A stretch of 64,000 nucleotides of DNA from Macrotrachela quadricornifera (GCA_022393335.1 JAJEKB010001428.1:1-64000), one strand, 5' to 3'. Positions 12,320-26,422 are shown, counted from the stretch's first letter. Made by a program: numbers and translations. Notes: generated by a model not told the origin, from the letters alone.

Positions 12320-15300
12320 ATGTCTTGGTATCATTCAACATTACTTAGTACTGATCGACGACCATCTCGTTTAATTGCGAGTTGTAAACGATTTTCTCGA
12401 CGGTTAAGTACTGGTATTTTTCGAGCTGTTCGTCGTATTCAAGTACCAGGTAGATAAATGTATATATTAAATATATATTGTTCAATTAGTTTTTTTTATG
12501 AAATTTTATAAGAATATTCATTAAAACATGCTTTTCAACATATCATCTGCCGTATATGAGGTTTCTGTTCTATCAATTCGTAACAAATAAATAAAAACAA
12601 TTATATCTGTTATATTTTCTATATTTTAATAAAAAGAAAAAATAACATATAAAAATATACTATATAAAAAACAACTTGATTTTTTATAATATCCAACTTC
12701 TTGAATAATTATTTCGATAACAATATATAATTAATATAATAAAGGTCAATCTATCTGTTACACTTCTTTAATAGTAAATTATTTATATAGTTCATATAGA
12801 GCTATGAATTGAAAAGAAATTTTTAATTATATCTATTTTTTATATAAAATATGTCAATCGAAGAAAGAAACAAATATATTCAGTCTTTTATTTCAATATA
12901 GATATCCTATCAATTGAAAAGAAATAATCTCTTGAGACATATAGAATTGATAAAAATATTTTTTGCTTTTTATTCTATTAATTATCTTCATAATATACTC
13001 AATATATAGTTAGAAATAGAATATTTTTTTTTTCGTTGTTGACTTATATTTCTTTTTCTTTTTCTTTTTTTATTAATATACAGGATTTGATTTCACAATA
13101 AATCTTTTGTAAAAGTCATTATTAGCTTATAACACAATAATTTTTCTGTTGATAGATTCTATATAAAAAACATATCTCATTATTATGATAATTGACTACT
13201 CGGAAATATTTTCGATAGAGATAAAATGCGTCTATTAAATACTACAAAAAAAGAGAATATATTATTAAGCAATATTTATATATATATAAACTTTTCAATT
13301 AGAAAAAAAAAAGATTTATTTATTTAATTAAAGTATATCTATACATACTTACAATTATCAATAAATTAGTATTATTTACAGTATAATAAATAATTAAAAG
13401 ATTAAAAATATGATACTTTAATAGAGAATATTATTTATTCTTGTAATAGAATGTTATTCAATCTGACAGATTTATATCATATAGAAATTGTAATCGATTC
13501 TATAAGACACAGATATTTTGGTCCATTCTCACTTGATGTCGTTTTTCTTTTTCTTTTTCTTTTTTTTGTTATGTTCTTCTATTTTTGCAATTATATTTGT
13601 TTGGACAATCCACATATGTCTTCAATGCTTATGTAGAACTAGTAATGATTATAATTGAAAAGAGCGGGCAAAATGTCATCGACTCGTTCTCAATGTCATC
13701 TTTCGTTCTCATCTTGTCACACAATAAAATAATCAAAAAAAAAACAGATAAAACGAACGAGCGAGGGAGAGGGAGAGAGAGAGAGAAAGAGTGATAGATA
13801 GATCGTGAATATGTGTGTGTGTGTGCCATGTTTGGCATAACTGTTTTTGTATCTGATGCCCCTGGTGCTTGCCAACAACGATGGGTGCTAATATAGCTGC
13901 TTTTTCACAAGGACAAAGTAGTTTTAATTTTGGCAAACGTAAAAGACAGAATAGAGGAGGTATATATAAATAATTTACTTCTTTAATTTTATTTTATAAT
14001 CAATCATTTATTATATATATATATCTTATATCAAGCTAATTATATATAAATCAAATTTATTATTCTAACATGATATCATATGTTTCTAAAAAAGAAACAA
14101 AAGAACAACCAACTGAAATTAATTGTAATAATTTATATTATATTAAAGCATTGAATGTATTTTTTTTTCTTGATTAAATTGAGTTTTTTTTTTCTATTTG
14201 TTAAAATGACAAGCATCCACTTGATTTTGTCAATTGATATTGACAAATATTGCACTTGAATTATTTGATTATTTATTTATTTTGAATTTAGATGCTCGTT
14301 TGGATGCTATTCTATCAAAAAATCTTCAACATCCACGTTCATTAGAAGAAATTATGAAATGTACACGTTTTTCAAAATCAGAAATTCGTCTTTTATATCG
14401 AAGTTTTAAACAAGTATAAATAAAATAAAATATAAGAAATTTATTTTTTTTTTATTATTATTTAATTTATAAAGGAATGTCCAGGTGGAAATGTAAGCGA
14501 AGAAAGATTACGTGAAATTTATTTACAATTTTTTCCTCAAGGAAGTAAGAGAGAGAAAAAAAAATGTTTTTTTGTTTTTTTTTTATTAATATTTTAATCA
14601 TTAGGTCCAATTAAATATACACATTATCTTTTTTCAATTATTGATCGAAATCATAAAGGAACATTTACATTCGATGTAAATTTATTAGTTAATATTTAAT
14701 TTTAATTAATTAAATTTTTATAGGATTATATTTTAACATTATCTGTTCTATATCGTGGAACAATTGATGAAAAATTACGATGGATATTTCGTTTATATGA
14801 TATTAATGGTGAAGGACAATTAACACGAGAAGTATTTTTATAATTTAAAATAAATTATATATATATATTTATATCTTGTAGAATGTGAGTGAAATAATTC
14901 TCTCCTTTTATGATCTTCTTGGTCCATCAGTTCATCCTCGTGTTGATGAACATGAAATTCAACAACATGTTGATGAAATTTTTGAAGTATGTTTTAATAA
15001 ATGTTTGAATATGAAATGATGATTTTCTTTTTGTACTTGGTATTTTAGCGTATTGATCCAATGCAAACTGAACAAATAACATTGGAAGATTTTATTGATT
15101 ATTGTAAACGAGTAAGTTTTTATTTAATTTTTATAAATAATTAACAAAATTTTGATTGAAATTTCATGAAAAGATTCTTATTAAAAAGAACGGAAATGTA
15201 TAAGATGATATTTTGAAGACATACAGCTTTTAAAGTAGTTGGTACTCGAAATGGTCTTTTCTTTTTTTATATAGAACAAAAGAAAACTTGTTGATTTGAG

Positions 15301-15759
15301 TATATTTTTCGATAAATTATGATGGTTTAATTGTAATAATAAACAGTCTTAATTAAGTTAACTGTTAAGATGATCTAAAACTTCGAAATTAATTTAATCA
15401 GAACTCTTCATAATCATATTAAAAATATTAAGCTTCTTTACATAGAATTTTCAAGTTGATATACTCGAGAGATTAATGCATAGCGTTCTATGGCAATAAT
15501 GTTATATTTGCTTAAGAGAATTTGATAATATTTTGTATGATAACTTAACATTTGAAAATTTATGATGTATACTAAAGTTTTTTTTTCCTGTGAGAGATAA
15601 TCAAAAGATTTGTATGTTATTAAAAACAAAGATTAATAAATGAGATAATAGTTTTTATTTAAATGTATTTTAGTAGGACATAAAGAAAGATTTGAATTTT
15701 TCTTTTTTTAGCGACCTTATTTGATTGAATCAATTCAGGCATTATCATGTTGTTTATAA
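12320..15759 (+). CDS. Kv-channel-interacting protein (KChIP)-like EF-hand protein, two first exons
   Basis: Common exons (14292–14413, 14475–14544, 14605–14675, 14724–14831, 14882–14986, 15049–15111, 15712–15759) are preceded by either 12320–12449 or 13881–13959. Both first exons end in phase 1, giving 238 or 221 aa. KChIP landmarks are present: [38 protein letters not shown] and [10 protein letters not shown], followed by the [23 protein letters not shown] core. KChIPs are neuronal calcium sensors that bind Kv4 channel N-termini. The EF loops are [24 protein letters not shown] and [12 protein letters not shown]; the last two lack standard position-12 or position-6 residues, so calcium binding may be weak. 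The 13881 isoform starts MGANIAAF, a plausible N-myristoylation site as in mammalian KChIP1; the other start is basic and not acylatable. The last intron (15112–15711) is long. Confidence 0.88.
12450..13880 (+). other. long 5' intron / internal promoter region of the KChIP-like gene
   Basis: 1.4 kb separating the two alternative first exons. Mostly AT-rich. Its right end carries a GA-rich tract (about 13758–13791) and a TG repeat (13812–13825) immediately before the second first exon, a likely location for an internal promoter. Confidence 0.45.
13758..13825. repeat. GA-rich and TG microsatellites
   Basis: A purine tract of GA units (13758–13791) is followed by a (TG)n repeat (13812–13825), directly upstream of the KChIP exon starting at 13881. 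Confidence 0.75.
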
Positions 15760-15822
15760 ATAAAAAAACTGTTTAATGTTTATTTCGTTTTATTTTTCCT
15801 TTTTTATTTTTTTTTGTCCTTA

Positions 15823-16377
15823 TTAAAATTTATTTTTCATTGGAAATCGACTTTTATCCATTAATTTTTCACGAGCAAGAACATCAGGTGGATATGGTGT
15901 ATTTCGATCGATAACTCTAACATCAGCTATTGATTTAAGTGGTTGATATTGTCTTTTTTGATGATATTGACCATACATTCGACTTTCATTTATTGTTGTT
16001 GTATCGTCATTATTGTCACGCATATATTCTTGTTGTTGATATTTATTTTTATTATTATAAGAATAAACATGTTCATTTATAAAATTTTGTGGATTATAAT
16101 TATCATTTTCTTGGTCTTGTTTTCTATATTGATCAGGTTTTTTAATAGGAGTTTTTATTGATAAAGGTGGAATTGATAAAGAACGATTATCAGCTGAAAT
16201 TGATGAAGCTGTTGACGTTGTATCAGTTGGAATAATAGATGTTGATTGATGACGTTTTGCACAAGATATGCAAATAAAAACAATAAGAAGAATTATAACA
16301 CCAATACATGTTATACCTGCCCATGATATAGAGACAAGTGTTAAAATGGTTAAAATTTCAGGAGTAAATGATACCAT
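15823..16377 (-). CDS. single-pass membrane protein, unknown
   Basis: An uninterrupted 184-aa frame. A 25-residue hydrophobic helix (about residues 15–40, ending FICISCAKR) is followed by a long polar tail rich in Asn, Gln and Tyr. The extreme C-terminus is more ordered, with RVIDRNTPYPPDVLAREKL. The short N-terminus and the positive residues just after the helix predict N-out, C-in topology. It is not a recognised family. It converges on the KChIP gene with only 63 nt between the two stop codons. The ordered C-terminus and low stop density support a real gene. Confidence 0.6.
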   Translation of the reverse strand: MVSFTPEILTILTLVSISWAGITCIGVIILLIVFICISCAKRHQSTSIIPTDTTSTASSISADNRSLSIPPLSIKTPIKKPDQYRKQDQENDNYNPQNFINEHVYSYNNKNKYQQQEYMRDNNDDTTTINESRMYGQYHQKRQYQPLKSIADVRVIDRNTPYPPDVLAREKLMDKSRFPMKNKF

Positions 16378-17045
16378 GATCTTTTTCTTTATGTAGACTG
16401 TTTTATTATGTCGTTAAGATGTTCTTTCGTTTGTCATCTGATAGCATTTGTCAATATATATATATAAAGTACTTTTATTCTTTATAATCATTCGTTCGTT
16501 TTCATTTTTATTCAAGTGAGTATTTAATATAAGTCTCTGTTTTAAGATTTTATAACTTTTAACGGTAATCATGTTAAAGTACATGAGAATAAAGACTATA
16601 TCTCTAATATAGGTATAGAGATACAATAGTCTATATAACACATATTGTAAGAAAGATGTTTAGGATTTGATGAAAGATAAAAATAACTCATTATTTAGGT
16701 TATTACAATTCATATTTCCATTTCTTACTCTTAACTAAAATACTTTTTTCCGAGTCATTGATCGGAAAAACAAAGAATTCATTCTTTTGTCAATATAAAC
16801 AAAAGATTTCATTCATATTTCGATCTCAAAAACAGATATATTGAAAAATATTTCTTTTATTTTATGAGTAAGTACATACTCATCATGAAAAATAAAATAT
16901 CAATTAAAACAAACTTAAGTCTATTTAATAATCATATATATATTAAATTCAGAATAAATTTATTCATTAATTTTAATAAAAGCGCGTTATTTATTTATCG
17001 AAATATGCATAAAATTTGAAATTAAAAATTAAATGTCTATGAATA
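16378..17045. promoter_or_regulatory. divergent intergenic region
   Basis: 668 nt between the start codons of a minus-strand membrane protein and a plus-strand coiled-coil protein. AT-rich, no motif recognised. It must contain the proximal promoters of both. Confidence 0.3.
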
Positions 17046-18383
17046 ATGTTTCGAAATGTTATTGGAGCACAGGAAGCTGTTGTTCATAGACAATCAGAAG
17101 ATAGTTTATTACATGAAACTAATCAAACTAAATTAATTAAAGATATTCAATCAGATAATATAGCTCAAACATATTCAACATTAAAAAATCAATGGTTTCA
17201 TCAACGTGAACAATTAATAGAAAATTTAAAAAATCTTGAAAAACATAATACATTTTCAAATGAAATTCAACGTATTAAAAAACTTATTGAATGTCTTAAT
17301 GAACTTATAGAAAATGGTGAAATTACAAAAAATTGTCAAATATTAATGAATGATATGAATAAAAATCTTCAACCATTACCTGAAACATATATATTAACAA
17401 AAAAACCATTAGGAGATAAAATGATTCGATTACCAAGACATGTTTCTAAAACGACAATGAATATATCAAATCCATTAAAAAAATTATCATCGGAATTTCT
17501 TCATCTACAACAATCAAATCAAGATCTACAAAATCAGGTAATAAATTATCACTGATTCACCATCCAGTATAGTACGCTGTCTACGGGCAATCTTGACATA
17601 GTCGAATCTGATTGTAATATTGCTTTGAGTAAAAGAATCGTATATGGATCGTTTCTATCAAAAGATTAGAAGAACTAACAATATATCGTATTGTTTATAA
17701 GACTCACCAGTATACTGGTAGTTTCTATAACGATCGTGATATAACACTGGTAATGCAGTTCATACAATTATAGCTTTCGTGTAAAATAAATTTATTTTCA
17801 ACATATATATCTAAATACTTTTCAAATCGTAATGAATTCCATTTATTCACTACGAGTCATTTCATATAACTTATGTATCTATTCATGATATACGTAAAAT
17901 TAATATAGAATCGATATGACATGATCATATTATTGGTTTGTTTCTTCTATTTAATTCAATCGAACTGGAAACTAAAACATTCGAATCATTACAGACGATA
18001 TTAAACAAATCTTAAAATTAAAAATTTCCTCTTGATTAACCATGTGTGTATCTGAGGAATCTAAATTTATTTAAAGTCAAATTTTATCCCAGATATTCTG
18101 ATGTAAAACTGACTATGCATATTATTTTTTTTTCTTAATAAATTTCATAAATATGTTATATATATATCAATATTCAATTTAATCTTAGATTAATCCTCAA
18201 ATAAATATCAAACAGAAACAAATAAATGAAATGTTAAATAATGAGGAAACAATGACATCTAGTATATCTACTAGAAAACTCAAAAATGGTATTCAATTTT
18301 ATGTCGTTGCTGAACAATTTCGTAATCAAACAGATAAAAAATCTAAAAAAAGACATTATCTATCATCATCCATAATAGAGTGA
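17046..18383 (+). CDS. coiled-coil protein, unknown
   Basis: Two exons (17046–17537 and 18189–18383) join in phase 0 to 228 aa, separated by a 651-nt intron. The protein is hydrophilic with heptad-like helices (about residues 35–95: QWFHQREQLIENLKNLEK, IQRIKKLIECLNELIENGE) and a second short helix just before the intron (LHLQQSNQDLQNQ). The C-terminus is basic (KKSKKRHYL). I do not recognise a family. The second exon is supported only by phase, an AATCTTAG acceptor and a 65-codon open frame; if it is wrong the protein would stop shortly after 17537 (at 17555). Confidence 0.5.
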
Positions 18384-18591
18384 CATCTAGAAATTTTTAA
18401 ATTTAAAATAAATAAATCAAAACTTTTATTATCTTAAATAAACAATCAATCATTGAAATTTTTTTCTGTTATAATTGTTCAATAATCTAATAGAGCACTA
18501 TGAGACATATTCTATTTTAAATCATATGTTGCGGTTGACTTGATCCTACGCTTTGTCCTCATTATGCGTATCATTAATAATAATAATAATA

Positions 18592-21338
18592 ATGTTACAC
18601 GAAACTATGTCCTATCGATCTGAAACATCAATAAATGAAGAATTCAATGATGAAAAATTTCCAATGACAGGTCGATTAACTCCAATCGGTGGTGCTTCTT
18701 CATCTGATACTGACTATGGCACAAGGTCTTTACTTTATTTTATTTTAAAATTTTCTATCTTTATTTTCCTTTTTTTTTGTATCTTACAGTATGAATGAAG
18801 AATTTAATGAAAAAGTTGCTTTACTTGAAGAACATGAAAAATTAAGTTCTTCACTTGCTGCATTAACTCGTCATTTTGCTCATGTACAATTACGTTTACA
18901 TCAAGTCGTATCTGCACCAACAGCTGAAGATCGTGAAGTAAAATAAAAAAAGATTTTTCTTTGTAATATTTATCTTTTTTTTTTTTTCTTTTATAGAATT
19001 TACTTGTAGAATTACATGAATTTGCTTCAAATGGTATACCTGATGTAATGTGTCAATCATCCGTGTATACAAATGATTTAACAAATGAACAATTAATTGA
19101 AGCTGAAAAATGTCGTGAAAAAGAATTTATTAATGAATTAAAACAAAAATTAGATGAATTAGAACATTATGCAGCTGCAGCAGGTTCACTTGAAGGTGCG
19201 CCAACATCAGTTACAATGGAAAAACAACGTATACTTATTGATCAATTACGTAAAAAACTTGATTTACAATTAGATGATGTTTCATTTTCAAAATTACCGT
19301 TTGTATTCAAATTGAAAGAAAAATTTCATATGTTTTTTTTTTTTTGTTTGATATTTAGTGCAGAAGAATTAAGAAAAGTTGTTGATCAAGCCATTTATCA
19401 AGTAAGAAAATATATTCTTAATTTCATTATTCAATATTTAATCTTTTTTTTCTAGTTAACAAATCCAGTAAAACTAAAAGAAAATTTAATCATTCAAATG
19501 CGTACACAAATAGGTGATTTGGAAAAATTTGTTGAATTTCTTAAAGGTAATCTTAATATTCTTTTGATTATTTGGATAAATATAAATTTTAGCTGATTCT
19601 GCTGCAACTGCATCAGTATCTACTCCTTCAATACCTTCTAAAAGTATTGAATCCACTTCTGCAGCTAAATCAAAAGCAAATCCTGTATATTAGAATATTC
19701 AAATATATATATATGTATTCTATTCTTTGTTATTTTCAGACGATAAAAAATCAATCAACAACTTCTTTTCCATTTCGTGTTCAATCTGAACATAATTCAT
19801 CATATATATCTCAATCAATGAAAAAATTTTTGCTTCTAACTCAAGTTTATACATTTTTATTATTAACATGTGGAGCGCGAACATTGCATAAAAAATCTTA
19901 TCCACAATCAACAAATATAAAAAAAGATATTCTTGGAAAAAAGCATTTTGGGTAAATAATAATAAATGATGCAAAAATGAAACGATATTTTTCCTGTTAA
20001 ATATAAAAAATTAAATTTATTTTTAAATATGTATTATTTATTTTAAAGTGATCTTCGAGCTAAACTTGAAATTGCCATTGACAAAGTTCTTTATACAGTC
20101 CGAACAATAAAATTTCTAAATGATAATAATGAAACAAATTCAATAAGTGGTTCAGATGATGATGTTAGAAAAGAAAAAAAATATATATTTTTTTTTTGTA
20201 ATATTCTTTTTTTCTTTTTAGGAACAGTTTAATTCAAATTCAATTATTTTAGCTGTACGACAAGAACTTGTACCAGCACTTCATGCATTACTTGAACATG
20301 GTCTTTATGAAGTATGATAGAAATTGGTTTTTTTATTTTTATTTTTATATTGATTTATTAATGAAACATAGACAAATTATACGACAAATTTAGCTATTTG
20401 GGGATGTTTTTCAACAAGATCTACGAGTAAATATTCAACAACACATGAGACAATGCATATTTGGAAATTATTTTTAAAATATTATGATATGAAAGTAATA
20501 AATAAATTAATATTGATATTTCAAAAAAATTTTTTTTTTTAAAGAAAGGAAATGAATTTGCTAATAGTCCAGCTCGAAAACTTTCACAATCATTTTCATT
20601 AAATGTTGTAGGTGGAAAACCAATTACAATTAAACAAGTATAGATTAAATTTTCTAAAATAAATATATTAAATGATTTTTCTTTTTAGTGTCTATTAAGT
20701 GGTATTGATACTACTGTTAAATTACATGAAAAATATTCGAAATCCATGGATAGCTGTTTTAAATCATTTATATGTTATGCATTAAAGTATGTTAATGTAT
20801 GCTTGAATCAAGATACTCACAGTTTAGATGGAAGAGGGGAGAAAATATAATGGATTTTCTATTGATTCAAATTAAAAATTCTACAAATATTGAAAATTAC
20901 ATACAATTTTGAAATATTTTATATATATGTAGTAGAGACTTCATAGGATATCCATTATATTTTACCACTCTTATGTCTAAAATGTAAATATCTCGGTTCA
21001 GGTGTGTCATATTTTTGATTTGTTTGTTTTAACAATGAGAGCTTTATTTTAACCCGGATACGTGCTATTTTTCTAGTGAAAAAAAGTTGGTTTCATTTTT
21101 ACGGTTGATTTTGAAAACACCATCATTAGTAGACATTCATTATCAACCATGGAGTTATACAAAACAAACTGGTATATATATATATATTTTAATTTTTTTC
21201 TAATAAATAAATATTTTATTATTTTAAGGTTTTAATGATGCTCTTCATTCACTTGATCGTTTAACTTCCATTGATTTTGATCTTCCAATAGATAAATCTG
21301 TTCGTCGTTTTACGAATAATCAAGATCTGATTGAATAA
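18592..21338 (+). CDS. RUNDC1: RUN domain-containing protein 1 homologue
   Basis: Fourteen exons (18592–18725, 18790–18937, 18997–19298, 19359–19401, 19456–19546, 19593–19684, 19740–19951, 20049–20163, 20222–20311, 20372–20494, 20545–20637, 20689–20786, 21077–21171, 21229–21338) join in frame to 581 aa, close to human RUNDC1. N-terminal coiled coil: LEEHEKLSSSLAALTRHFAHVQ and LLVELHEFASNGIPDV. Middle: EELRKVVDQAIYQLTNPVK and MRTQIGDLEKFVEFLK. The C-terminal RUN domain contains HIWKLFLKYYDMK, SPARKLSQSF, CLLSGIDTTVKLHEK, VSFLRLILKTP and YQPWSY, then FNDALHSLDRL. RUN domains bind small GTPases; RUNDC1 is linked to p53 inhibition and autophagosome–lysosome fusion. The ATG at 18592 is the first in frame; 18607 is an alternative. 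Confidence 0.92.
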
Positions 21339-24300
21339 TTAGGTGATTTTATTGACAAGATATTCTAGTCATTTATTATTTACTCACATTTGTATATTTT
21401 TCGTCCATTGGTGGTGGTTATTAGATGAAGAAATTAAAAAAAAATAATAAACTAATATGTAAAATTTTTTTTTTGGATTATTTATTTAGGGAAAGGGAAA
21501 ACAAATATATATATTTAGGGTTTATTTTTTTTGTTATGTCTATTTCAATAGTTTTCTTTTCTTTTACAGACAATAGAACAGTGCCGATAAAAATCATTCT
21601 TCAATATTTATGTGATCTGTTTCTGTTATTTATTTTATTTGACATGATACTTTTTATTTTAATTGTTTTTGTATATAAAAACTTTCAATTTAAAAAAAAA
21701 ATAAAATTAAAATTTAACCATTAATTTCTTTGGTTGCTACTATTTTTTTTTATGTAACATTAATGGGAGAACATTTGTAACTAACAAGCATTATTGTTCT
21801 GATTTTAAGAATAATAGAAGATTTAACTACAAATTTCCGTTGCGATTCGAACAATAAATTGGAATTTTATAAGTGAATTTAAACACAAAATTATGTTACA
21901 CAAAAATTGTATTGTTTATATCATTTGATATAGTTCTTTGTTAAAATTCAATAAACATTTCTTGTTTGTATGTATATTAATATCGATACTCAACCGTGAA
22001 AAATATGCTATACAAGTACAAAAATCGTTTGCATCAGATTTTGTATACTGTTACATATATAATCATAAATTACAATGATACTGTATATAACAACATGAAT
22101 TTTGTTAAATATTTTATTGAAGCACTATTTCTATTCGAAAGAAATCTTGTTATAGTATCTGACAAATATATCTTTTATTTATTAGAATTTTGTATTCACA
22201 CTCATTATAAAACTCCATTACCGATAGACAGACACAGATGAATTCCAATTTCTAGACTCTATCATATACATATTACATCTATCGTTTAGTCTGTTATTCT
22301 AAAGAAAAAAAAACAAATAATGATTTCATTCTTGGTATTGATTCAGAAGAATTAAGAAGACGAATGAGAGTATATAATATAAATTATCATTATTAAATTA
22401 GATGAAACATTTTCTTCTTGATCGTGGTTCAATATCTCTCAATAAATACTGCTATAAATTGAAAATAATAATTGATTTTATTTGTTTTTAGTACAGATTA
22501 AACAAATGTTAAAACTTTAAGAACGATCATCAACGATCATTTATCAAAATATATATATAATAAAATAAATATTATTGATATTTTTCCTTTGAATTTTGTC
22601 TTATAAAAATGATTAATGACTATTTTTGAATGACATAATAGTTAAAGAACTACATTTTTTATTGAATAAAGAAAGAAGTATAGTAAGATTACTATTCTCA
22701 GTTATCAGATCAATTAAAAATTTATGTTTCTAGTCTTGAAAACAGCATGGTTAGATAGTAATTATTTTGATATGTTTTATAAAAATGACAGAGGATGTAA
22801 CGCTTGAGAGATGGACATGTATCAGCATGATACATCACAGACAAAACTAGAAAAAACATCCGACAATTCTCATACTGTCAATTAGCTTCACTAGTTGTTC
22901 AGAAAATCTGTGCAATATATTATTTATTTTTATATCTTTTATTATTAAATAAAGTCTCCCTTTTATTTCAATCACGAATTGCTTTTATCGATACAATATC
23001 TTTATGGAAAATTTGTATAAAAATTTAATGAGTTTCCGTTTCTTTTCTTTTTATAAACAAATGCTTTAGTATACATTCAACGTTAGACTATTAAATTGTT
23101 TTATGCAAAATTAAACTTTGGAAAATAATATGTTAGTTTGAGTATAATTATAGTTTATCAAACTTTCAACAAATATCTTATTTGATTGCAGATCGAACTA
23201 TTCTTTTTCTATGTAATACATACCAAATTATTAAGAAATCTAAATTATTATTAATTATTATTTACATCTCAAGATTATTCGAATAGTTTATGTTTTTTTT
23301 CTTTTTGATAGATTATCAATGAAGCAAAGAGTATCCAGTTTGAATTGTGCATATATATATATATATTTAAGTTCTGTCATGCCATATGAAATCATCGTCT
23401 TTCACTAGAGATAATAAATGCCATAAAAATAATGGATGATTTCCGTAAATTTTCCCTTGGTAATTTCAGTTATTAAGAACATCATAGAAAGGCTTTCTTA
23501 TGAATTCTCTTTTTTGTAAAAACAAAAAAAAAAGAAAATAAAATCAAAGTTATTTTTATTAAATTAACTCATTCTTTTTGTTTCATTTATATTTATATGA
23601 CAACATTGACATCTTCAATCAATAAAAAACAACAATAATAAAAATAAATCTTATAACTTAATTCTCCTTTTTTTATCGTATTAATTTAAATTTGAAATAC
23701 TAATATATTGATCAGTATTGCACTTTGTAATATTCTTTATCTTGTTAAAGTTTATTTTATTTTGTTAACGACGAATGAATAAATACCATTAATAAGCATC
23801 TGTCCTTCATTTTTCTTTCTTTTACTAGTAAACTAAATATTGATTTTGATTATACACTCTATAAAGTTTGCTTATATAGAAAACTAAGTAAGAAGCCTGA
23901 GATATGTTCACATACTTGTTAAAATATAAATGTATGTGTATCTTAGTTAAAAAAAAATTTAAACACTCCCGTTGGATGACATTCAAATAGTCGAAAGGTA
24001 CACATGCATATATATATAATCTTATATAAGTATGTGAGAAAGAAAAATGTTGAAAAAAAAAATGTTTAATTCTACTCATAGTATAGGACAACAATAAGAA
24101 ACGAGAATTATTTCATGAATAAGTTTTTTTTCTCGACTAAACCAAAGCCATCATCTTTTTTTTTTTGCTTGTTTTTTTTTCTTCGTCTTTTTTGTAGCTC
24201 ATCATTACCGGGTTTTTGACAGTCGACAGTAATGCCACAACGATCTCCGTTTTTCTTTTTCTCTTCTTTTATTCTCTCTATCAGAAAGAGGGAAGCGAGA

Positions 24301-26422
24301 AAAAAAGCCACATACACGTACATACACGTTCTTCTAATGAAACATGTTACTTTGCCGTGTGCCAGTAGGCAGTTAGAAGGAGGGAACACTCATTAGTAGT
24401 TTATTGACGAAGGCAGTTACAACATCACAACTTACTAACTAATTTGTCTTACAATAATACTTAAAAAATACTATGAAAATATAGTTTATTGAACAAATTA
24501 ACTATATCATCAATAATTATCTTATTTATTCATTAAGGTATGTTGATGAACAATTCTATTTATATATGATTTTTCTTAGAAAAATTTCTTATCTTTCAAA
24601 AATAACTAACAAAAGGAAATGATTACCATCTTATTGGTAATAACAGAAGCATAAAAAAACAATAGTAAAAAAAAAAAAGAAGAAGAAAGGATTATTATAT
24701 AAAAGAAGAATGATCGACAATTTGTTTTTAATAACAATCCTAATAACAATAAACTTATATATCGATAAAAAATTTGTAATTTACCAATTCTTTAAATATT
24801 CCCACAATCTTTTTCTTTATCACTTAAAAATCGATAATATAGAACAAAGACAAGAAAAGATTTAATATTCTCGTTTTTTTTTTCTTCTTTATGACATATT
24901 AACTACATATTAAGTTTTGATCACTTGTTATTTCCCTTCTCTTTCAATACATTATGCATATTAATATTATTCTAATCAAAAAGGAAAAAAACAAGATTTG
25001 TTTTTTATCAATATTTTTACTATCTAACTTTCCGATCAAGATTTCTTATCATCATTCAATTGAAACCTTGAATTCATCCATATTTATATTATTGATAATA
25101 AAGATGCAATAGCCATGATGTTTTCTTGCCGTTCGGAATATTATTAAGCGTCTCGAACATGTTAGCATATATAGAGAAAAAAAAACCAACAATCGAGTCA
25201 GATTGCTATCTTGATGATGGAAGATGAGAACGAGAGAACGTAAGTAGAGTCAAATCCGGTATTGAAGAGAAAGACCTCGACTAATATTAATGATCATCTA
25301 GTGTTTATCTAAAGAGTCACGCAAACCGTTCGATTGGATATGTAAGATTATTCTATAAGAAAAAATTACTGCATGTAAAATAAATCAATTCGTCTTTAAC
25401 ATAAGTATTTGACACTTGAACATTTTTGTTGTCAGAATTTAATTCTTTTATATATTTTAAAAAATCCTTGAATGTCATTTTAAGTTATTTGATAAGTATT
25501 CAAATATCAAAAAAGATGAAAAACTAATAGATCATGTGTTCAGTATGATATTGACAGATTTATATATCATAAGTATTGAGAAATGTCCTTGATAATTTTA
25601 TGAATAGACTTGAATAAATTTTGTAATGCAGAAAACTTTTGTTTTTTTATTTTATATACATATATATCTTTTGATTTATTTAGATTGTATTCATATTTTT
25701 TCATTGAATGCTTGAGAATTTTTTTTTTTGTTATATTCTATCAGTTAGATTCTCAAAGAATAATATTATTGAGTTTCCGTTCATTTTTTTTTTCTTGATT
25801 CTCTCCGGAAATTGCCGGAAACTATAGAAAATCTAATGATTTTCCTACAAAGAACTATACCTAAAGATATTTTAAGTCAGTTTAAAAGTTTTTAAATTGA
25901 AAAAATCAATAAATACAAATTTTATCTTCTTTTTTATCTATTCAATTTTTTTTATTACCATAAATGACATATGAGAATTTTACTAATAAAAATAAAAACG
26001 AAATTATTCACTAAAATTCTCAGGAGATTTTTCTTTTATGCTAAAGATAAATATGTTAAGTAATCCTTTCATGAATTCATTATTGATCATGCAATCATAG
26101 ATTTTTTTCTTCTATGACCTAATAAAGATTTTTTCTATGTCATTACATTAAATTAAATGAAGGTATATTACTAGTTTATGCAGCAGCTTATAATTAGAAT
26201 ATCTGATATACAATGTTCATTATCATATAATTAAATTAGATGAAATATTTTATTACAAGTTCTTTTTTTTTTTTTAAATTAAAATCTTATAATAACTTTT
26301 AAGGAAAATATGATATTATTGATTTTCTTTTATAAAATACTTTTATATAATTTCTATTTTATTATAATATTTTTTTGTTTTTTTTTCTTAGAAAAGAAAA
26401 ACAAAATATTTTTATTCTCAAT
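21339..26422. other. 5-kb gene-free region
   Basis: Very AT-rich. Open frames here (for example 21425–21724 and 24108–24389) are T- or K-rich artefacts without splice partners or family motifs. An acceptor-like TTTTTTCTTAG ending at 26391 suggests a 5' UTR intron of the following heat-shock gene. Confidence 0.45.

Noticed and set aside
13629..13936. Minus-strand frames with SLSLSL repeats
   Set aside because: They are translations of the GA/TG microsatellite opposite the KChIP alternative first exon.
21425..21724. 99-codon frame after RUNDC1
   Set aside because: Poly-F/K/I translation of an AT-rich UTR; no start context, no exon partner, no family resemblance.
24108..24389. 93-codon minus-strand frame with a K-rich tail
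   Set aside because: Isolated, low complexity at its C-terminus and unsupported by neighbouring splice sites.
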